The notes below the pieces were generated by a model. It did no database searches and was not told the origin of the DNA. It saw only the letters and a list, made by a program, of their open reading frames with translations. Positions 44,999 through 54,465 of a stretch of DNA of 64,000 bases are shown in pieces; the first letter of the stretch is position 1, and every line of letters starts with the position of its first letter. Source of the DNA: Ahaetulla prasina (lineage: Eukaryota; Chordata; Lepidosauria; Squamata; Colubridae); the NCBI RefSeq assembly GCF_028640845.1, contig NC_080543.1:15409858-15473857 (forward strand), in the 5' to 3' direction. The position numbers and the translations under genes were made by a program.

Positions 44999-45032
44999 CT
45001 TCTCTTTTTTCTTTCTAGGACTGACGTCCTTG

Positions 45033-45048
45033 TTGCAGGAGGGCCGAA
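45033..45048 (+). promoter_or_regulatory. Polypurine tract of the retrotransposon
   Basis: 'gcaggagggccgaa' lies directly before the TG of the 3' LTR, the expected position for plus-strand priming. Purine content is interrupted by 'cc'. Confidence 0.65.
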
Positions 45049-45534
45049 TGTCAGCCTCCACTCCAATCTTCGTATACTTTTGAATGATTATATCAGTAGA
45101 TAGAATGTAAAATGTTTATTTCTGTATTATAAACTGTTAAGGAAATGAGATGTATCATGCCTCCGTCCAGGGTGAGGGAAAGGAGCCTATTATGTGTGTC
45201 GGCTGACATAACAGGGGGGAGGGATGATTAACTATTGAGTGTTATCAGCGCGCGCTTTTCTAACCGACACTTCATTCCTAAGTTGACTGACATCCAGAGA
45301 CCTGTGGAAGAAGATTACCACGAGGGGCCGTGAAGGAGTTGGCATTGGACCAGACCAGCCTGACCTCCTGGAGGAGGAGGGACAATTGGGGGGATATGAT
45401 ATGTTAGCCATATTTTGTCTCAGTTCCAGCTTTGCTTGGCTGCTATCAAGACTGTAAAAGTAAAAGTACTTGTTTTCATTCCAAATGGAGTCAAGGTGAA
45501 TTCTTTCCTATTTACCGTCGGAGGTAGCCTGACA
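45049..45534 (+). repeat. 3' LTR of the chromovirus-type element
   Basis: 486 bp, the same length as the 5' LTR. By eye four differences: two in 'cttcgtatac', one in 'aatgtaaaatg', one in 'gcctccgtcc'. Confidence 0.93.
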
Positions 45535-45662
45535 CTGCGGCCGATCCTTCACTTTTTCCAGGGCGGGCCCACAGGCCAGTTCTAAGCACAACGCAGACCA
45601 GATGCAATCCGCAAGCCTTGAGTTTGACACCCTTGATTTAGCACATTGTGTAAATCTTACTA

Positions 45663-46349
45663 CAGGTAGTCTTCAACTTATAACCATTCATTTAGTGACC
45701 ATTCAAAGTTACAACGGCATTGAAAAAAGTGACTTATGATCATGGTTTGCAGCATCCCCATGGTTATACGATCAGAGTTTGGGTGCCTGGCAACCGATTC
45801 ATATTTATGATGGTTACTGTGACTCGGAAGTAAAAAAACCAGCTTCTGGGGAAAAACATTGTCAGTTGTGGTCATGTGACTGTGGGCCATTACAATGCCT
45901 ATGACTGGGCCAGCCAAAAATGCAGTCACATGACCTTGGGGTGGTAAGAGATGGCCATCATAGCTTTAGAACCAGGTAGTAAGTATTTTCTGGAAAATTC
46001 ATTGTAACTTTGAACAGTCACTAAATGACCAGTCATAGATCAAGGACTATCAGTGGTGAGTTTCAATTTTTTTTACTACCGGTTCTGTGGGCGTGGCTTA
46101 GAGGTCATGGCATGGTTTGGTGGGTGTGGCAGGGGAGGGATACTGTAAAATCTCTATTCCCACCCCTCTCCAAGGGAAGGTTACTGCAAAAATCCCCATT
46201 TCTTCCCGATCAGCTGGGACTTGGGAGGGAGAGAATAGATAGGAGTGGGGCCAGTCAGAATTTTTACTACCGGTTCTCCAAACAACTAAAACTTTCCACT
46301 ACCGGTTCTCCAGAACTGGTCAAACCTGCTGAAACTCACCTCTGATCTG
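45663..46349 (-). mobile_element. Tigger-like MITE with a hAT element at its right end
   Basis: 'caggtagtcttcaacttat' to 'gatcaaggactat', then the hAT element (46,051-46,344), then 'atctgta', which completes the terminus. Confidence 0.75.
46051..46344. mobile_element. hAT-like MITE, complete
   Basis: 'cagtggtgagtttcaattt' to 'gctgaaactcacctctg'; internal 'aatttttactaccggttct' pairs with the start. An 8 bp duplication could not be seen; only 'at' is shared. Confidence 0.85.
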
Positions 46350-46351
46350 TA

Positions 46352-47085
46352 CAGATTGGAGAAAAATGAGGGGAAATCCCCACTTAGTAAGATGGTGGCT
46401 AAGGAACACCAGCCAAATGAGTCTAGAATATCCCTGCTGAGCCTAAAATATCCATGCTGAGCATAGCCTACCTCGCAGGATTGATAAATAAGCAGATGAC
46501 TTTCTGACTTGTGGTTCAAATGCTTAGAAAGAAGACGGGATGAAAACTCAATTACATTCTTATCGCCGACATAAAAGCAGAATTTCCAACTAATGTCACT
46601 GCATTCAGGCCATAAAAGTGCAATCTGTATTGCCATTACCAGGAAAATGCAAATGCAGGAAACCATTTCTGCTATCTCAATATTTCCAATAAACTCGATT
46701 TTCCTCAGCATTTAAATATCTGCCTTTTCCCTCACTCATATTCCTTAGGCTAGTATCCTGTTTCTCTGCAAAGAAAGCTGGTGCTCCCCTCAAGATTTAT
46801 AAAAGTTTGCTCCCCAGAGTCATCTAACATCCCTGATTCTCCATTTCCGGAAATCAATCTTAGATCCCTGCAAGTTCACGTAAACCTTAATTGGACTGCA
46901 CACCTCTGAACGAATTTGGATAACACCATAAAGTTCAACTTTCACCAGTGTTCCCGAGTTTGGTGGTGCCCCCCGGAGGCGCTGACCTACAACTTCCACA
47001 GTCCCCAATCCATTCCGCATGTGTGAATTGGGACTAAAGGAAGCCGAAGTCCATGGTTGAGGATACCAGAAAAATGCCCACAACG
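46352..47085. other. No gene recognised
   Basis: Unique-looking. A minus-strand frame of 141 codons (46,286-46,711) has an apparent hydrophobic stretch ('CICIFLVMAIQIALL') but overlaps the hAT end and has no family resemblance; probably chance. Confidence 0.4.
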
Positions 47086-47540
47086 AGCAACAATCGCTGT
47101 CCCAAAGGTGCTTTTTCAGGAGGCAACTGGACTTTGTTTTTTCTTTGAAGACATTTCGCTTCTCATCCAAGAAGCTTCTTCAGCTCTGACTGGATAGTGG
47201 GGAATGGAAGGATTTATACTCCTTGCAGACAGCTGGTCATTTGCATCCTTTTAGAGGGTCGCTGAAGCACTTGGAGGTTTATCTGTGTCCTCAGGGTCAC
47301 CTGAATGGGGCTCCTGGTTCTTATGTTCTGCAATTTTTCCTCTGGAAATCCATTCCCACTCCCACACCATTCAAAGGGTGTTCATCCCAAATTGTATAGT
47401 TAAATCCTTCCATTCCCCACTATCCTGTCAGAGCTGAAGAACCTTCTTGGATAACAACGAAACGTCTTCAGAGAAAAAACAAGAAAGTCTAGTTGCCTCC
47501 TAAAAAAGCACCTTTGGGACAACCATGAGCTGGATAAATC
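47086..47540. repeat. Long fold-back element, two arms of about 120 bp
   Basis: Left arm 47,086-47,215 ('tgtcccaaaggtgctttttc', 'gaagacatttcgcttctc', 'ccactatcc' complement) and right arm 47,405-47,530 ('aatccttccattccccacta', 'gaaacgtcttcagagaaaaa', 'gcacctttgggacaacc'). The loop of about 190 bp is unique. Single arms occur at 16.2 and 35.6 kb. Confidence 0.8.
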
Positions 47541-47642
47541 TCTACAGACAACAGTCGCTGTGTTTTTACTATTCAATTCAATTCAGAAGGGACCTTGGAG
47601 GTCTTGTAGTCCAACCCCCTGCCCAAGCAGGACACCTTATAC

Positions 47643-47941
47643 CAGTGATGGCTAATCTTTTCCAGACCGAGTGCCCAAAGTGCACGCGCCTGAACCCCCA
47701 AAATGCAATGTGCATGCGACCCCTGCACATGCACCCCCTGCACATGCGCCCTGCCCCACACAAGCATGCATGTTCCCCGCATGCCGCCCACGCTTGTGCG
47801 ACAGAGACCCGAAGATCAGCTGGCCAGCGGGAGGTGAGCGCGCATGCACAGCAGAGCTAAACTAGGGCAACGGTTTGCGTGCCATCAGAGAGGGAGCTGC
47901 GTGCCACCTCTGGCACCTGTGCCATAGGTTTGCCATCACAG
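47643..47941. mobile_element. hAT-like MITE with 8 bp TSD (7/8)
   Basis: 'cagtgatggctaatctttt' to 'aggtttgccatcacag', flanked by 'ccttatac' and 'ccctatac' (one mismatch). GC-rich, with 'gcacatgc' repeats. A relative starts at 54,222. Confidence 0.85.
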
Positions 47942-48012
47942 CCCTATACCATTTCAGACAAGTGTCCAGTCTCTTCTTAAAAACCTCCAGTGATGAAGCA
48001 CCCACAACTTCT

Positions 48013-48543
48013 AATAATAATAACAATAATAACAACAGAGTTGGAAGGGACCTTGGAAGCCTTCTAGTCCAACCCTCTGCCCAGGCAGGAAAACCTGCAC
48101 CATCTCCGACAGATGGTTATCCAACATTATCTTAAAAATTTCCAGTGTTGGAGCATTCACAACTTCTGCAGGCAAGTCGTTCCCCTTATTAGTTGTTCTG
48201 TCAGGAAATTTCTCCTTAGTTCTAAGTTGCATCTCTCCTTGATTAGTTTCCACCCATTGCTTTTTGTCCTGCCTTTAGGTGCTTTGGAGAATAGCTTGAC
48301 TCCCTCTTCTTTGTGGCAACCCCTGAGATATTGGAACACAGCTATCATGTCTCCCCTAGTCCTTCTTTTCATTAAACTAGACATACCCAGTTCCTGCAAC
48401 CGTTCTTCATATGTTTTAGCCTCCAGTCCCCCAATCATCTTTGTTGCTCTTCTCTGCACCCTTTCTAGAGTCTCAGCTATCTTTTTTACATCGCGGCACC
48501 AAAACTGAATGCAGTATTCCAAGTGTGGCCTTACCAAGGCATT
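48013..48543 (-). pseudogene. CR1 ORF2 C-terminus and 3' end within the chimera
   Basis: The minus strand (126 open codons, 48,157-48,537) reads 'VRPHLEYCIQFW', '[20 protein letters not shown]' and 'RTRGDMIAVFQYLRG', breaking at 'NFLTEQLIRG', where a small deletion changes the frame. Good conservation suggests a fairly recent copy. Confidence 0.88.
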
Positions 48544-48544
48544 T

Positions 48545-48787
48545 TAAAGTTAATTACAAAGGCATTATAAAATTCTAGTATAATCTATGCTTGTAGTTTA
48601 CAACAAAGTATTTGTTTGAAGCAAAGATCCCTAAAATATGGACAGAGGCGATTGTAACATTGATACCCAAAGAAGCCTGATTCATTATAAAAAAAAAAAC
48701 ACTACAGACCGATATTATTGTTAAATGTAGATTGCAAAATCCATGCCTCAATAATTGCAGAAAAATTGAAAAGATTTTTGAATGACC
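48545..48787 (+). pseudogene. L1 ORF2 reverse-transcriptase fragment within the chimera
   Basis: The plus strand reads 'PKIWTEAIVTLIPKEA', then, past a stop and a poly-A run, 'YRPILLLNVDCKIHASIIAE' and 'KLKRFLN'. These are the first conserved blocks of the L1 reverse transcriptase. It is the only convincing L1 coding piece in the window. No L1 3' end or poly-A tail accompanies it. Confidence 0.85.
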
Positions 48788-49074
48788 CACCCACAACTTC
48801 TGGAGGCAAAACTGTTCCACTGATTAACTGTCCTCACAGTTAGGAAGTTTCTCCTTAATTTTCCAGCTTGCTTCACTCCATGATTAGTTTCCATCCATTG
48901 TTTCTTGTGTTTCCGGTGCTTTGGAAAATAAGTTGAACCCCCACCCCCTCTTTCTCTGTGTGTAGTACAACACATCTTTAGCGTGTAGTAGAAGACACCC
49001 ACCCCCTTCCCGCCCTTCTACTACAGGCTACGCAGCCACCAACTCCAGCCACGTTTCACCCATCCTGTTCTTGC

Positions 49075-50480
49075 GCATTCGGTCCAGACAAGCGCGCCCT
49101 TGATTTATGACTCCGTGCGTCGTGGGAACGCCGAACACGGATTGACACAAATACACACATATACACACACGGTCCCGGAAAGCGTGACCTGCATCTCTTC
49201 TCCCAAACCCCAATTCGAGAGTCGGGGGTGGGGTGGGGTGGATTCCCGGCGCTGGAATCCCCAACTCTTTGTGGAGGAGGCGAGTAGAAGAGAAGCCCCG
49301 GGAGCGCGGAAAGGGAAACGGGCGGCAGTCCTGCAACGCCAGGAAGTTTCAAGCAGCCCAAAAGTCCTGGCGAGCAGCCGGAACCTCGCTCCGTCCCCCG
49401 CCCTCAACTCTCTTCTCGGAGAGACGCGGGACCCTTTTCTGCCCTTTCTGGGCATTCATTCGCCCTGGGCGCCCTTTTTTGGGAAGGCGCGCCCGCCTCC
49501 TTCTCCTCCTCTTACAAGAGCCGACCGCTCCGGAAAGTTCCGCTCGGGCTCCTTTCTCCGCCCGGCTGCAGAGGCCTCGTCCGCCGCCGGCTTCTCTCCG
49601 CCCCGCTGGCCCTCGCCTCCTCCCAAGGGGCGCCGCTGCTTTTCCTGCTTTCTGAGGAAACGTGGCGGGGTGGGGGGGAGCTCCCGGCCGCGGCGGCGGC
49701 GCCTCCCGCGCGCAAAGCGCCCGGCTTCAGGCGCGCCTTGCCCAGCCCAAACTTCTCCTCAGCCCGCCGAGCTGCCTCCTCCTCCACCACCACCTCCTCT
49801 CCAGCCCCGGCCCGTTTCCAGGCGCAAGTCGGAGCCGGGAAGGGGTCCCAACCGGGCGCGCCCACCCCAGCGAGACTTTTCGCAGGCAGCGTAGCGCCAT
49901 CCCGAAACCCAAACACACCCAGCCAAACCCGGCGCTGCCCGGCCGCCCCGCAGGAACTCACCGGCGCGCACGTGCTGCCGCTGCCCGCCAGGCTTCGCCT
50001 TCGCCCGGGAGGGACGTGGCACAAACGAGCGGCTGCGACCGCGGCTCCTCCCCAAGCCCAGCTGCGAAACGCGGGAGACGCCTCCCGGCTCGGCTCGACT
50101 CTAAGCCGCAGGCGGGACGCCCTCTGCCGAGCGAGGGCCGCCTGAGCCGGCTACCCCGGCGAGGACGGGAGCCCTTTGGCTGGATGGCCGGTCTTGGCTG
50201 GCTAGGCTGGCTTTCCTGTGGTTCCACCCGAGGCGCGGCATCTTTTCCCGCCGCCTCCTTTTTGTGTGTATGTTTTTTTTTCTCCCGAGGAAGACGGGTT
50301 TGGTTTTCGTTCAAAGGCGCTGCGGGACGCGCGGAGGCGCGCTGGTTGGGATCCCGACGACACGCTCAACCCGGGTCAACGGAAAAAATAAACGGCCGCC
50401 TGGGCTCTCCACCTCCAAAACGAGACTCCTCGTGCTGCTCGTGTTCGCCTCGTTTGGCGTCCAACCTGGGAGGGAAACGA
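49075..50480. promoter_or_regulatory. CpG island, likely host gene promoter
   Basis: About 1.4 kb that is strikingly rich in C+G and in CpG ('cggccgcggcggcggcgcc', 'cagcccgccgagctgcc'), unlike the AT-rich CpG-poor remainder. It is free of the repeats that fill the window. Long open frames run on both strands, as expected when stops are rare in GC-rich DNA; none shows a known domain. In vertebrates such islands mark promoters and first exons. The gene and its direction are not proven; a minus-strand splice donor favours transcription leftwards. Confidence 0.8.
49956..49964 (-). other. Candidate splice donor of a first exon
   Basis: The minus strand reads 'gccg|gtgagttcc', a close match to the vertebrate donor consensus, with the intron beginning at 49,961. 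The exon would come from about 50.0-50.4 kb. No comparable plus-strand donor was seen in the island. Confidence 0.45.
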
Positions 50481-50714
50481 TACAGACCGGGAATTGCACC
50501 TTCTTGGGTTGCCAGATGCTTGTAAATGGGGTCTCTTTTTTTATTATGATTAAGGTTGTAATGGCAGCGCTTTGCTTCTATTAGCAGCCCTGATGTTCCT
50601 GCTGTGATAGGAAAATGAGCTATTAAATGAATGGGGGAAAGCCCAGTCTCCCTTTTTCATCCATTGTGTTAGTGGGTTCTTTTCCTCTGACTTCAGAATA
50701 AAATACATATGTTA
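50481..50714. other. No gene recognised
   Basis: AT-richer flank between the CpG island and the Bov-B fragment. No motif. Confidence 0.4.
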
Positions 50715-51145
50715 GTTGCGAAGTCGTGTCCCACCCATTGTGACCCCATGGACAACGTTCTTCCAGGCCTTCCTGTCCTCTACCATCCTCTGGAGTCCAT
50801 TTAAACTCACGCCTGCTGCTTCAGTGACTCCATCCAGCCACCTCATTCTCTGTCGTCCCCTTCTTCTTTTGCCCTTAATCTTTCCCAGCATTAGGCTCTT
50901 CTCCAGTGAGTCCTTCCTTCTCATTAGGTGGCCAAAGGATTTGAGTTTCATCTTCAGGATCTGGCCTTCTAAAGAGCAGTCAGGGTTGATCTCCACTAGG
51001 ACTGACGGGTTGGATCGCCTTGCATTCCAAGGAGTCTTCTCCAGCACCAGAGTTCAAAGGCCTCAATTCTCAGCCTTTCTTATGGTCCAACTTTCATAGC
51101 CATACATTGCAACTGAGAAAACTCCTTGCACAGTACCAAAATACA
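50715..51145 (-). pseudogene. Bov-B (RTE) LINE C-terminus
   Basis: The minus strand (111 codons, 50,712-51,047) reads 'LKSFGHLMRRKDSLEKSLML', 'RRRGRQRMRWLDGVTEAA' and 'DRKAWKNVVHGVT', the Bov-B ORF2 C-terminus. Upstream (51,048-51,145) the antisense of 'tatggctatgaaagttgg' is also typical. Better kept than the 35.2 kb copy but still without reverse transcriptase. Confidence 0.92.
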
Positions 51146-51286
51146 CCTGAGGACCTGTGGGGAAAAAACCAAACCGTTGAGGGAGACCTAGTTCAGACAA
51201 CACACTGAACTACCTGCATTAAAACTAACCTGATGAGTGGACCTGTTGCTTTATACCAGGTAGTCAACTTATGACTACAATTGAGC

Positions 51287-51646
51287 CAGGGGTGAAATAC
51301 TCCCTGTTCAGACTGGATCGCCTGATCCAGTAGCGATGGCGGTGGGTGCTTCGGAGAACCGGTAGCAAAAATCCCTTTCCCCCGCCCCCCCGCCCATGCG
51401 CAGCTGAGCTGCACGATCATCAGAAGGTGGTTGTTGTTGTTTTACTTTTAAAAGCATTTTTTCTTCGGCCGAAAAAATGCTTTTAAAAGTAAAAAAAAAA
51501 AGCCTCTGATGATCGCGCGGCTCAGCTGGGATTGTTAGAGCCTTTTAAAAGCATTTTTTCTACAACCTCTTCGGCCGATTTTACATTTTCCCCCCATCAA
51601 GCCACCCCCACAGAACCAGTAGTAACAATTTTGCATTTCACCACTG
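51287..51646. mobile_element. hAT-like MITE, second copy of the double-hairpin family
   Basis: 'caggggtgaaatactcc' to 'tgcatttcaccactg'. It contains the CGGCCG hairpin at 51,400-51,530 and half of the other hairpin ('agcattttttctacaacctc'). The flanks do not show an 8 bp duplication. Confidence 0.85.
51400..51530. repeat. Long hairpin centred on CGGCCG
   Basis: Arms 'gcagctgagctgcac', 'gatcatcag' and 'acttttaaaagcatttttt' pair with the right side through 'ctctgatgatc' and 'ggctcagctggg'. Equivalent to 8,388-8,514, with small differences in the poly-A/T part. Confidence 0.88.
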
Positions 51647-51649
51647 AAT

Positions 51650-51965
51650 TTATTTATTTTTTTTATTTATTTTGTCACAACAATATATGTAGGCATCATA
51701 CAAAAAGATTATATAGTATATAAACATATATATGAGTAAATATAAGGAGGCATAAGCATATATATATATAGGAAGAAGAAAAGAAAAACAATAGGACATG
51801 AACAGTAGGCACGTTTGTGCTCTTATGCACGCCCCTTATGGTCCTCTTAGGAATGGGGTGAGGTCAGTAGAAAGTTTTTGGTTAAAGCTTTTAGGATTAT
51901 GGGAAGAGACCACAGAGTCAGGTGAAGTATTCCAAGCACTGATGAATCTGTTACAGAAGTCATAT
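51650..51965 (-). mobile_element. LINE 3' end (TTTGTCACAACA type), antisense
   Basis: Starts T-rich, 'tattttgtcacaacaatata', and continues through 'cttatgcacgccccttatgg' to 'ttctgcccaacg'. The minus strand shows a decayed C-terminal region. Partial copy at 55,545. Confidence 0.65.
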
Positions 51966-52465
51966 TTTCTGCCCAACGTTTCTGTTGCTAAGAGAAACAT
52001 TTGTGAAGTGAGTTATGATCCATTTTGTGATTTTTCTTGCCACTGTTGTTAAGTGAATCACTGCGGTTGGTGAATTAGTAACACAGTGGTTAAGTGAAAC
52101 TTGATTCTCCCATTGACTTTGCTTGTCACAAGGTTTGCAAAAGGTGATTGCGAGACCTCTTGGACACTGCGGCCGTTATAAAGATGAATCAGTTGCCAAG
52201 TATCTGAATATTGATCATGTGACGAGGGGGTTGCTGTAAGTGTGGAAATCGGTCGTAAATCACTTTTTTCAGTGATGTTGTAATTTTGAACGGTCACTAA
52301 ATGAACTTGTAAGTTGATAATTACCTGTATAGGAGGTTTCTGGTCCCATTGCCATCAACCAGTGAGAGCCCAGTCCTAGAAGGAATCTGCATGGAAAAGA
52401 GGAGGGAATGAAGAGACTGTTTGAAAAAGGCAACACTCCATCCCATTGGATTATCTTCAGAGGAG

Positions 52466-52817
52466 GGGTAAAGGTAAAGGTTCCTCTTGCACATATGTGC
52501 TAGTCGTTCCCGACTCTAGGGGGCGGTGCTCATCTCCGTTTCAAAGCCGAAGAGCCAGCGCTGTCCAAAGATGTCTCCGTGTTCATGTAGCCAGCATGAC
52601 TGAATGCCAAAAGCGCATGGAACGCTGTTCCCTTCCCCCAAAGGTGGTCCCTATTTTTCTACTTGCATTTTTTATGTGCTTTCAAACTGCTCGGTTGGCA
52701 GAAGCTGGGACAAGTAACGGGAGCTCACCCTGTTACGCGGCACTAGGGATTCAAACCGCTGAACGGCCGACCTTTCGATCGACAAGCTCAACGTCTTAGC
52801 CACTAAGCCATCGCATC
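52466..52817 (-). mobile_element. Sauria-type SINE, antisense, near full length
   Basis: 'ggtaaaggtaaaggttcctc' tail at left, 'gtttcaaagccgaagagcc' body, head complement 'cttagccactaagccatcgc' at right. Well preserved. Confidence 0.92.
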
Positions 52818-53156
52818 CCTACAGAGTCGGTACAGAGTGCATATTTCCCTCTAAATTTAAAGTATCTTCTGCAAAGCTCGAGGTTTCTCTGAGCCTCTTG
52901 TTATCTTTCTCAGGTGGGATAGTTCCATTCTGTTGCATTCTGACAGCAGTCAGGCCTGAATTGGAAATTGATGGAATGTTCTTTTTAAAAAAAAAAAAAA
53001 AATACCGCACAAAATTTCAATATGGGGGGAAAAATGCCCACTCCATAACAATGGTATAGCTAAAACTACTTTGATTTATATAGAATTAATTCTCTAATAA
53101 TGAAATAAGAGCTTATTATCTTTTGGGAAGTCTTACCTGTTTGTTTACAAAATGTA
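52818..53156. other. No gene recognised
   Basis: AT-rich, with a 15-base A-run at 52,987. No motif. Confidence 0.4.
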
Positions 53157-53158
53157 TG

Positions 53159-54026
53159 CAGGTAGTCCTCAACTTACGAGCACAATTCAACCCAAAATTT
53201 ATATTTCCAAGTGAGAAATTTGTTAAGTGAATTTTGCCCCGTTTTACAACTTTTCTTGCTGCATTTGTTAAGTGAATCACGCTTGTTAAGTGAGTAACAC
53301 GGTTGTTAAATGAATCTGGTTTCCCCATTGACTTTGCTTGTCAGAAGGTCGCAAAAGGGGATCAGAGGACCCTAGGACACTGCAATGGCCATAAATGTGA
53401 ATCATGTTGTCAGGCATCCGAATGTAAATCACGTAACCATGGGGATGCTGCAGTGGTCATAAGTGTGAAAAATGGTCCTGTCACTTTCTTCAGTGCCGTT
53501 GTATCTTTGAACGGTCACTAAGTGATGTCGTGTCCCACTCCAAAGTCCTAGCAAAGTCCTCAGGGCAGGTAGGAGATCAGAAAGTGACTTCAGCAAGATA
53601 AGTTCGACTTTGCCTGACTCAGAGAATGCCAGAAAGCAGGTCCTTTATATAGGCCATGGGGTGTGGCTCCATGACTCAGCACTTATCCAGGCCTGCCCCT
53701 CCCTTCCTTCTGTTGCCTCCGCCTATCCAATCTTCTGACGCGAGGGTCACTCCAGTCTGCAGCTGTTGGCAATTGACCTCCCTCAGGCTCACATGCTGTG
53801 GAGGAGGGGGAGGGGTCTAGTTGCTCCCTTTGCCTGGGCATGGAGCCAGAGCTGGGGGCTGGAGATATTTCCTCCACTTCAGCATGTCTGGGCATGGAGC
53901 CAGGACTGGGGCTGGGAGGCATACTAGGACATTCCTCAGCGTTCGGAAGCAGATAAGAAGGCCCCGGCTATGGTGAGATTGGGCGAGACACAACCAGTGA
54001 ACTGTTGTAAGTCAAGGACTATTTGT
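53159..54026 (+). mobile_element. Tigger-like MITE with a solo LTR near its end
   Basis: 'gcaggtagtcctcaactta' to 'agtcaaggactatttg'. The LTR lies 30 bp from the right end; flanks rejoin at 'agtga'. Confidence 0.82.
53526..53995 (-). mobile_element. Solo LTR, family A, with internal deletion
   Basis: 'tgtcgtgtcccactcc' to 'gcgagacacaacc', flanked by 'agtga' at 53,521-53,525 and 53,996-54,000. About 50 bp after the start is missing compared with the 24,812 copy. The terminal CA has become CC. Confidence 0.9.
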
Positions 54027-54221
54027 ACAATAAACTTTCAGTTTTGTGCATCAGTTAGCAGTCTCTACAAGGACAGCCTTACAATCAATTACAATTGTAA
54101 CTGTAATTTAATCAATTACAAAATAGCCTTAAAATTTTGTTCAGAAGTATGAGGCAGTGAGGGGAGTCAATTTTCAGAAAATGAGAGGAGGGTTAAAAAA
54201 ACATTTTCCATCCTATATAGC
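54027..54221. other. No gene recognised
   Basis: AT-rich short spacer. Confidence 0.4.
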
Positions 54222-54465
54222 CGTGATGGCAAACCTATGGCACGCGTGCCGGAAGTGGCATGCAGAGCCATCTCTCGGGGCACGCCATGCATCGCCTATT
54301 GCTTTTCTGGGTTTTGCCACCAGCCAGCTGGTCTTTGTGTGCGCATGCGTACCAGCAGACCAGGTGATCGGCGCTAATGCGCATGCTGGAAACCAGAAGG
54401 TCAACTTCCTGGGGCGCACCAGGAAACCGGAAGGTCAGCTTCCTGGTTTGGATTCAGATTTAGAG
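54222..54465. mobile_element. hAT-like MITE, left part
   Basis: 'cgtgatggcaaacctatggc' matches the terminus of the 47,643 family. GC-rich inside with 'cggaaggtcagcttcctgg'. Right end not located. Confidence 0.55.

Larger units (their letters stand above)
39732..45534 (+). mobile_element. Ty3/Gypsy chromovirus-type LTR retrotransposon, full length
   Basis: A 5.8 kb element with two 486 bp LTRs and, in order, gag, protease, reverse transcriptase, RNase H, integrase and a C-terminal chromodomain. This order and the chromodomain place it in the chromovirus branch of Ty3/Gypsy (established family knowledge). Exact 5 bp duplication 'ctgcg' (39,727-39,731 and 45,535-45,539). The LTRs differ at four positions by eye. 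The coding region has many frameshifts and stops, so this copy cannot make its own proteins. A purine-rich tract precedes the 3' LTR. Confidence 0.95.
39498..45635. mobile_element. hAT-like MITE (330 bp) holding a full retrotransposon
   Basis: Left 'caggggtgtcaaattcg', right 'gagtttgacacccttg', flanked by 'atttagca' at 39,490-39,497 and 45,636-45,643. The chromovirus-type element (39,732-45,534) sits inside; without it the hAT element is about 330 bp and non-coding. Confidence 0.92.
48013..48787. mobile_element. Chimeric insertion: CR1 3' end joined to an L1 fragment
   Basis: One segment bounded by the 14 bp direct repeat 'cacccacaacttct' (47,999-48,012 and 48,788-48,801). Its left part (48,013-48,543) is antisense CR1 with an (AAT)n tail; its right part (48,545-48,787) is sense L1 ORF2. 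The single duplication suggests that both parts went in together. Confidence 0.7.
47572..48960 (-). mobile_element. CR1 LINE 3' end, antisense (older copy, two insertions)
   Basis: Begins 'agaagggaccttggaggtct', is opened by a hAT element (47,643-47,941), continues to 'cacccacaacttct' (48,012) and, after the chimeric insertion, from the repeat of that word (48,788) to 'aataagttgaaccccc'. Confidence 0.85.
51257..52327 (+). mobile_element. Tigger-like MITE opened by a hAT element and a LINE tail
   Basis: 'caggtagtcaacttatgac' ... resumes at about 51,970 'ccaacgtttctgttgctaag' and ends 'gataattacctg'. Confidence 0.75.

Noticed and set aside
39732..45534. Endogenous retrovirus
   Set aside because: Chromodomain after integrase, no envelope frame between pol and the 3' LTR, and Ty3/Gypsy-type motifs instead.
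46286..46711. 141-codon minus frame with hydrophobic stretch as a membrane protein
   Set aside because: It runs into a hAT element terminus and has no recognisable family or good start context.
49100..50525. 264 and 287 codon plus-strand frames in the CpG island as proteins
   Set aside because: Overlapping long frames on both strands, proline/arginine-rich, no domain; expected from GC-rich DNA.
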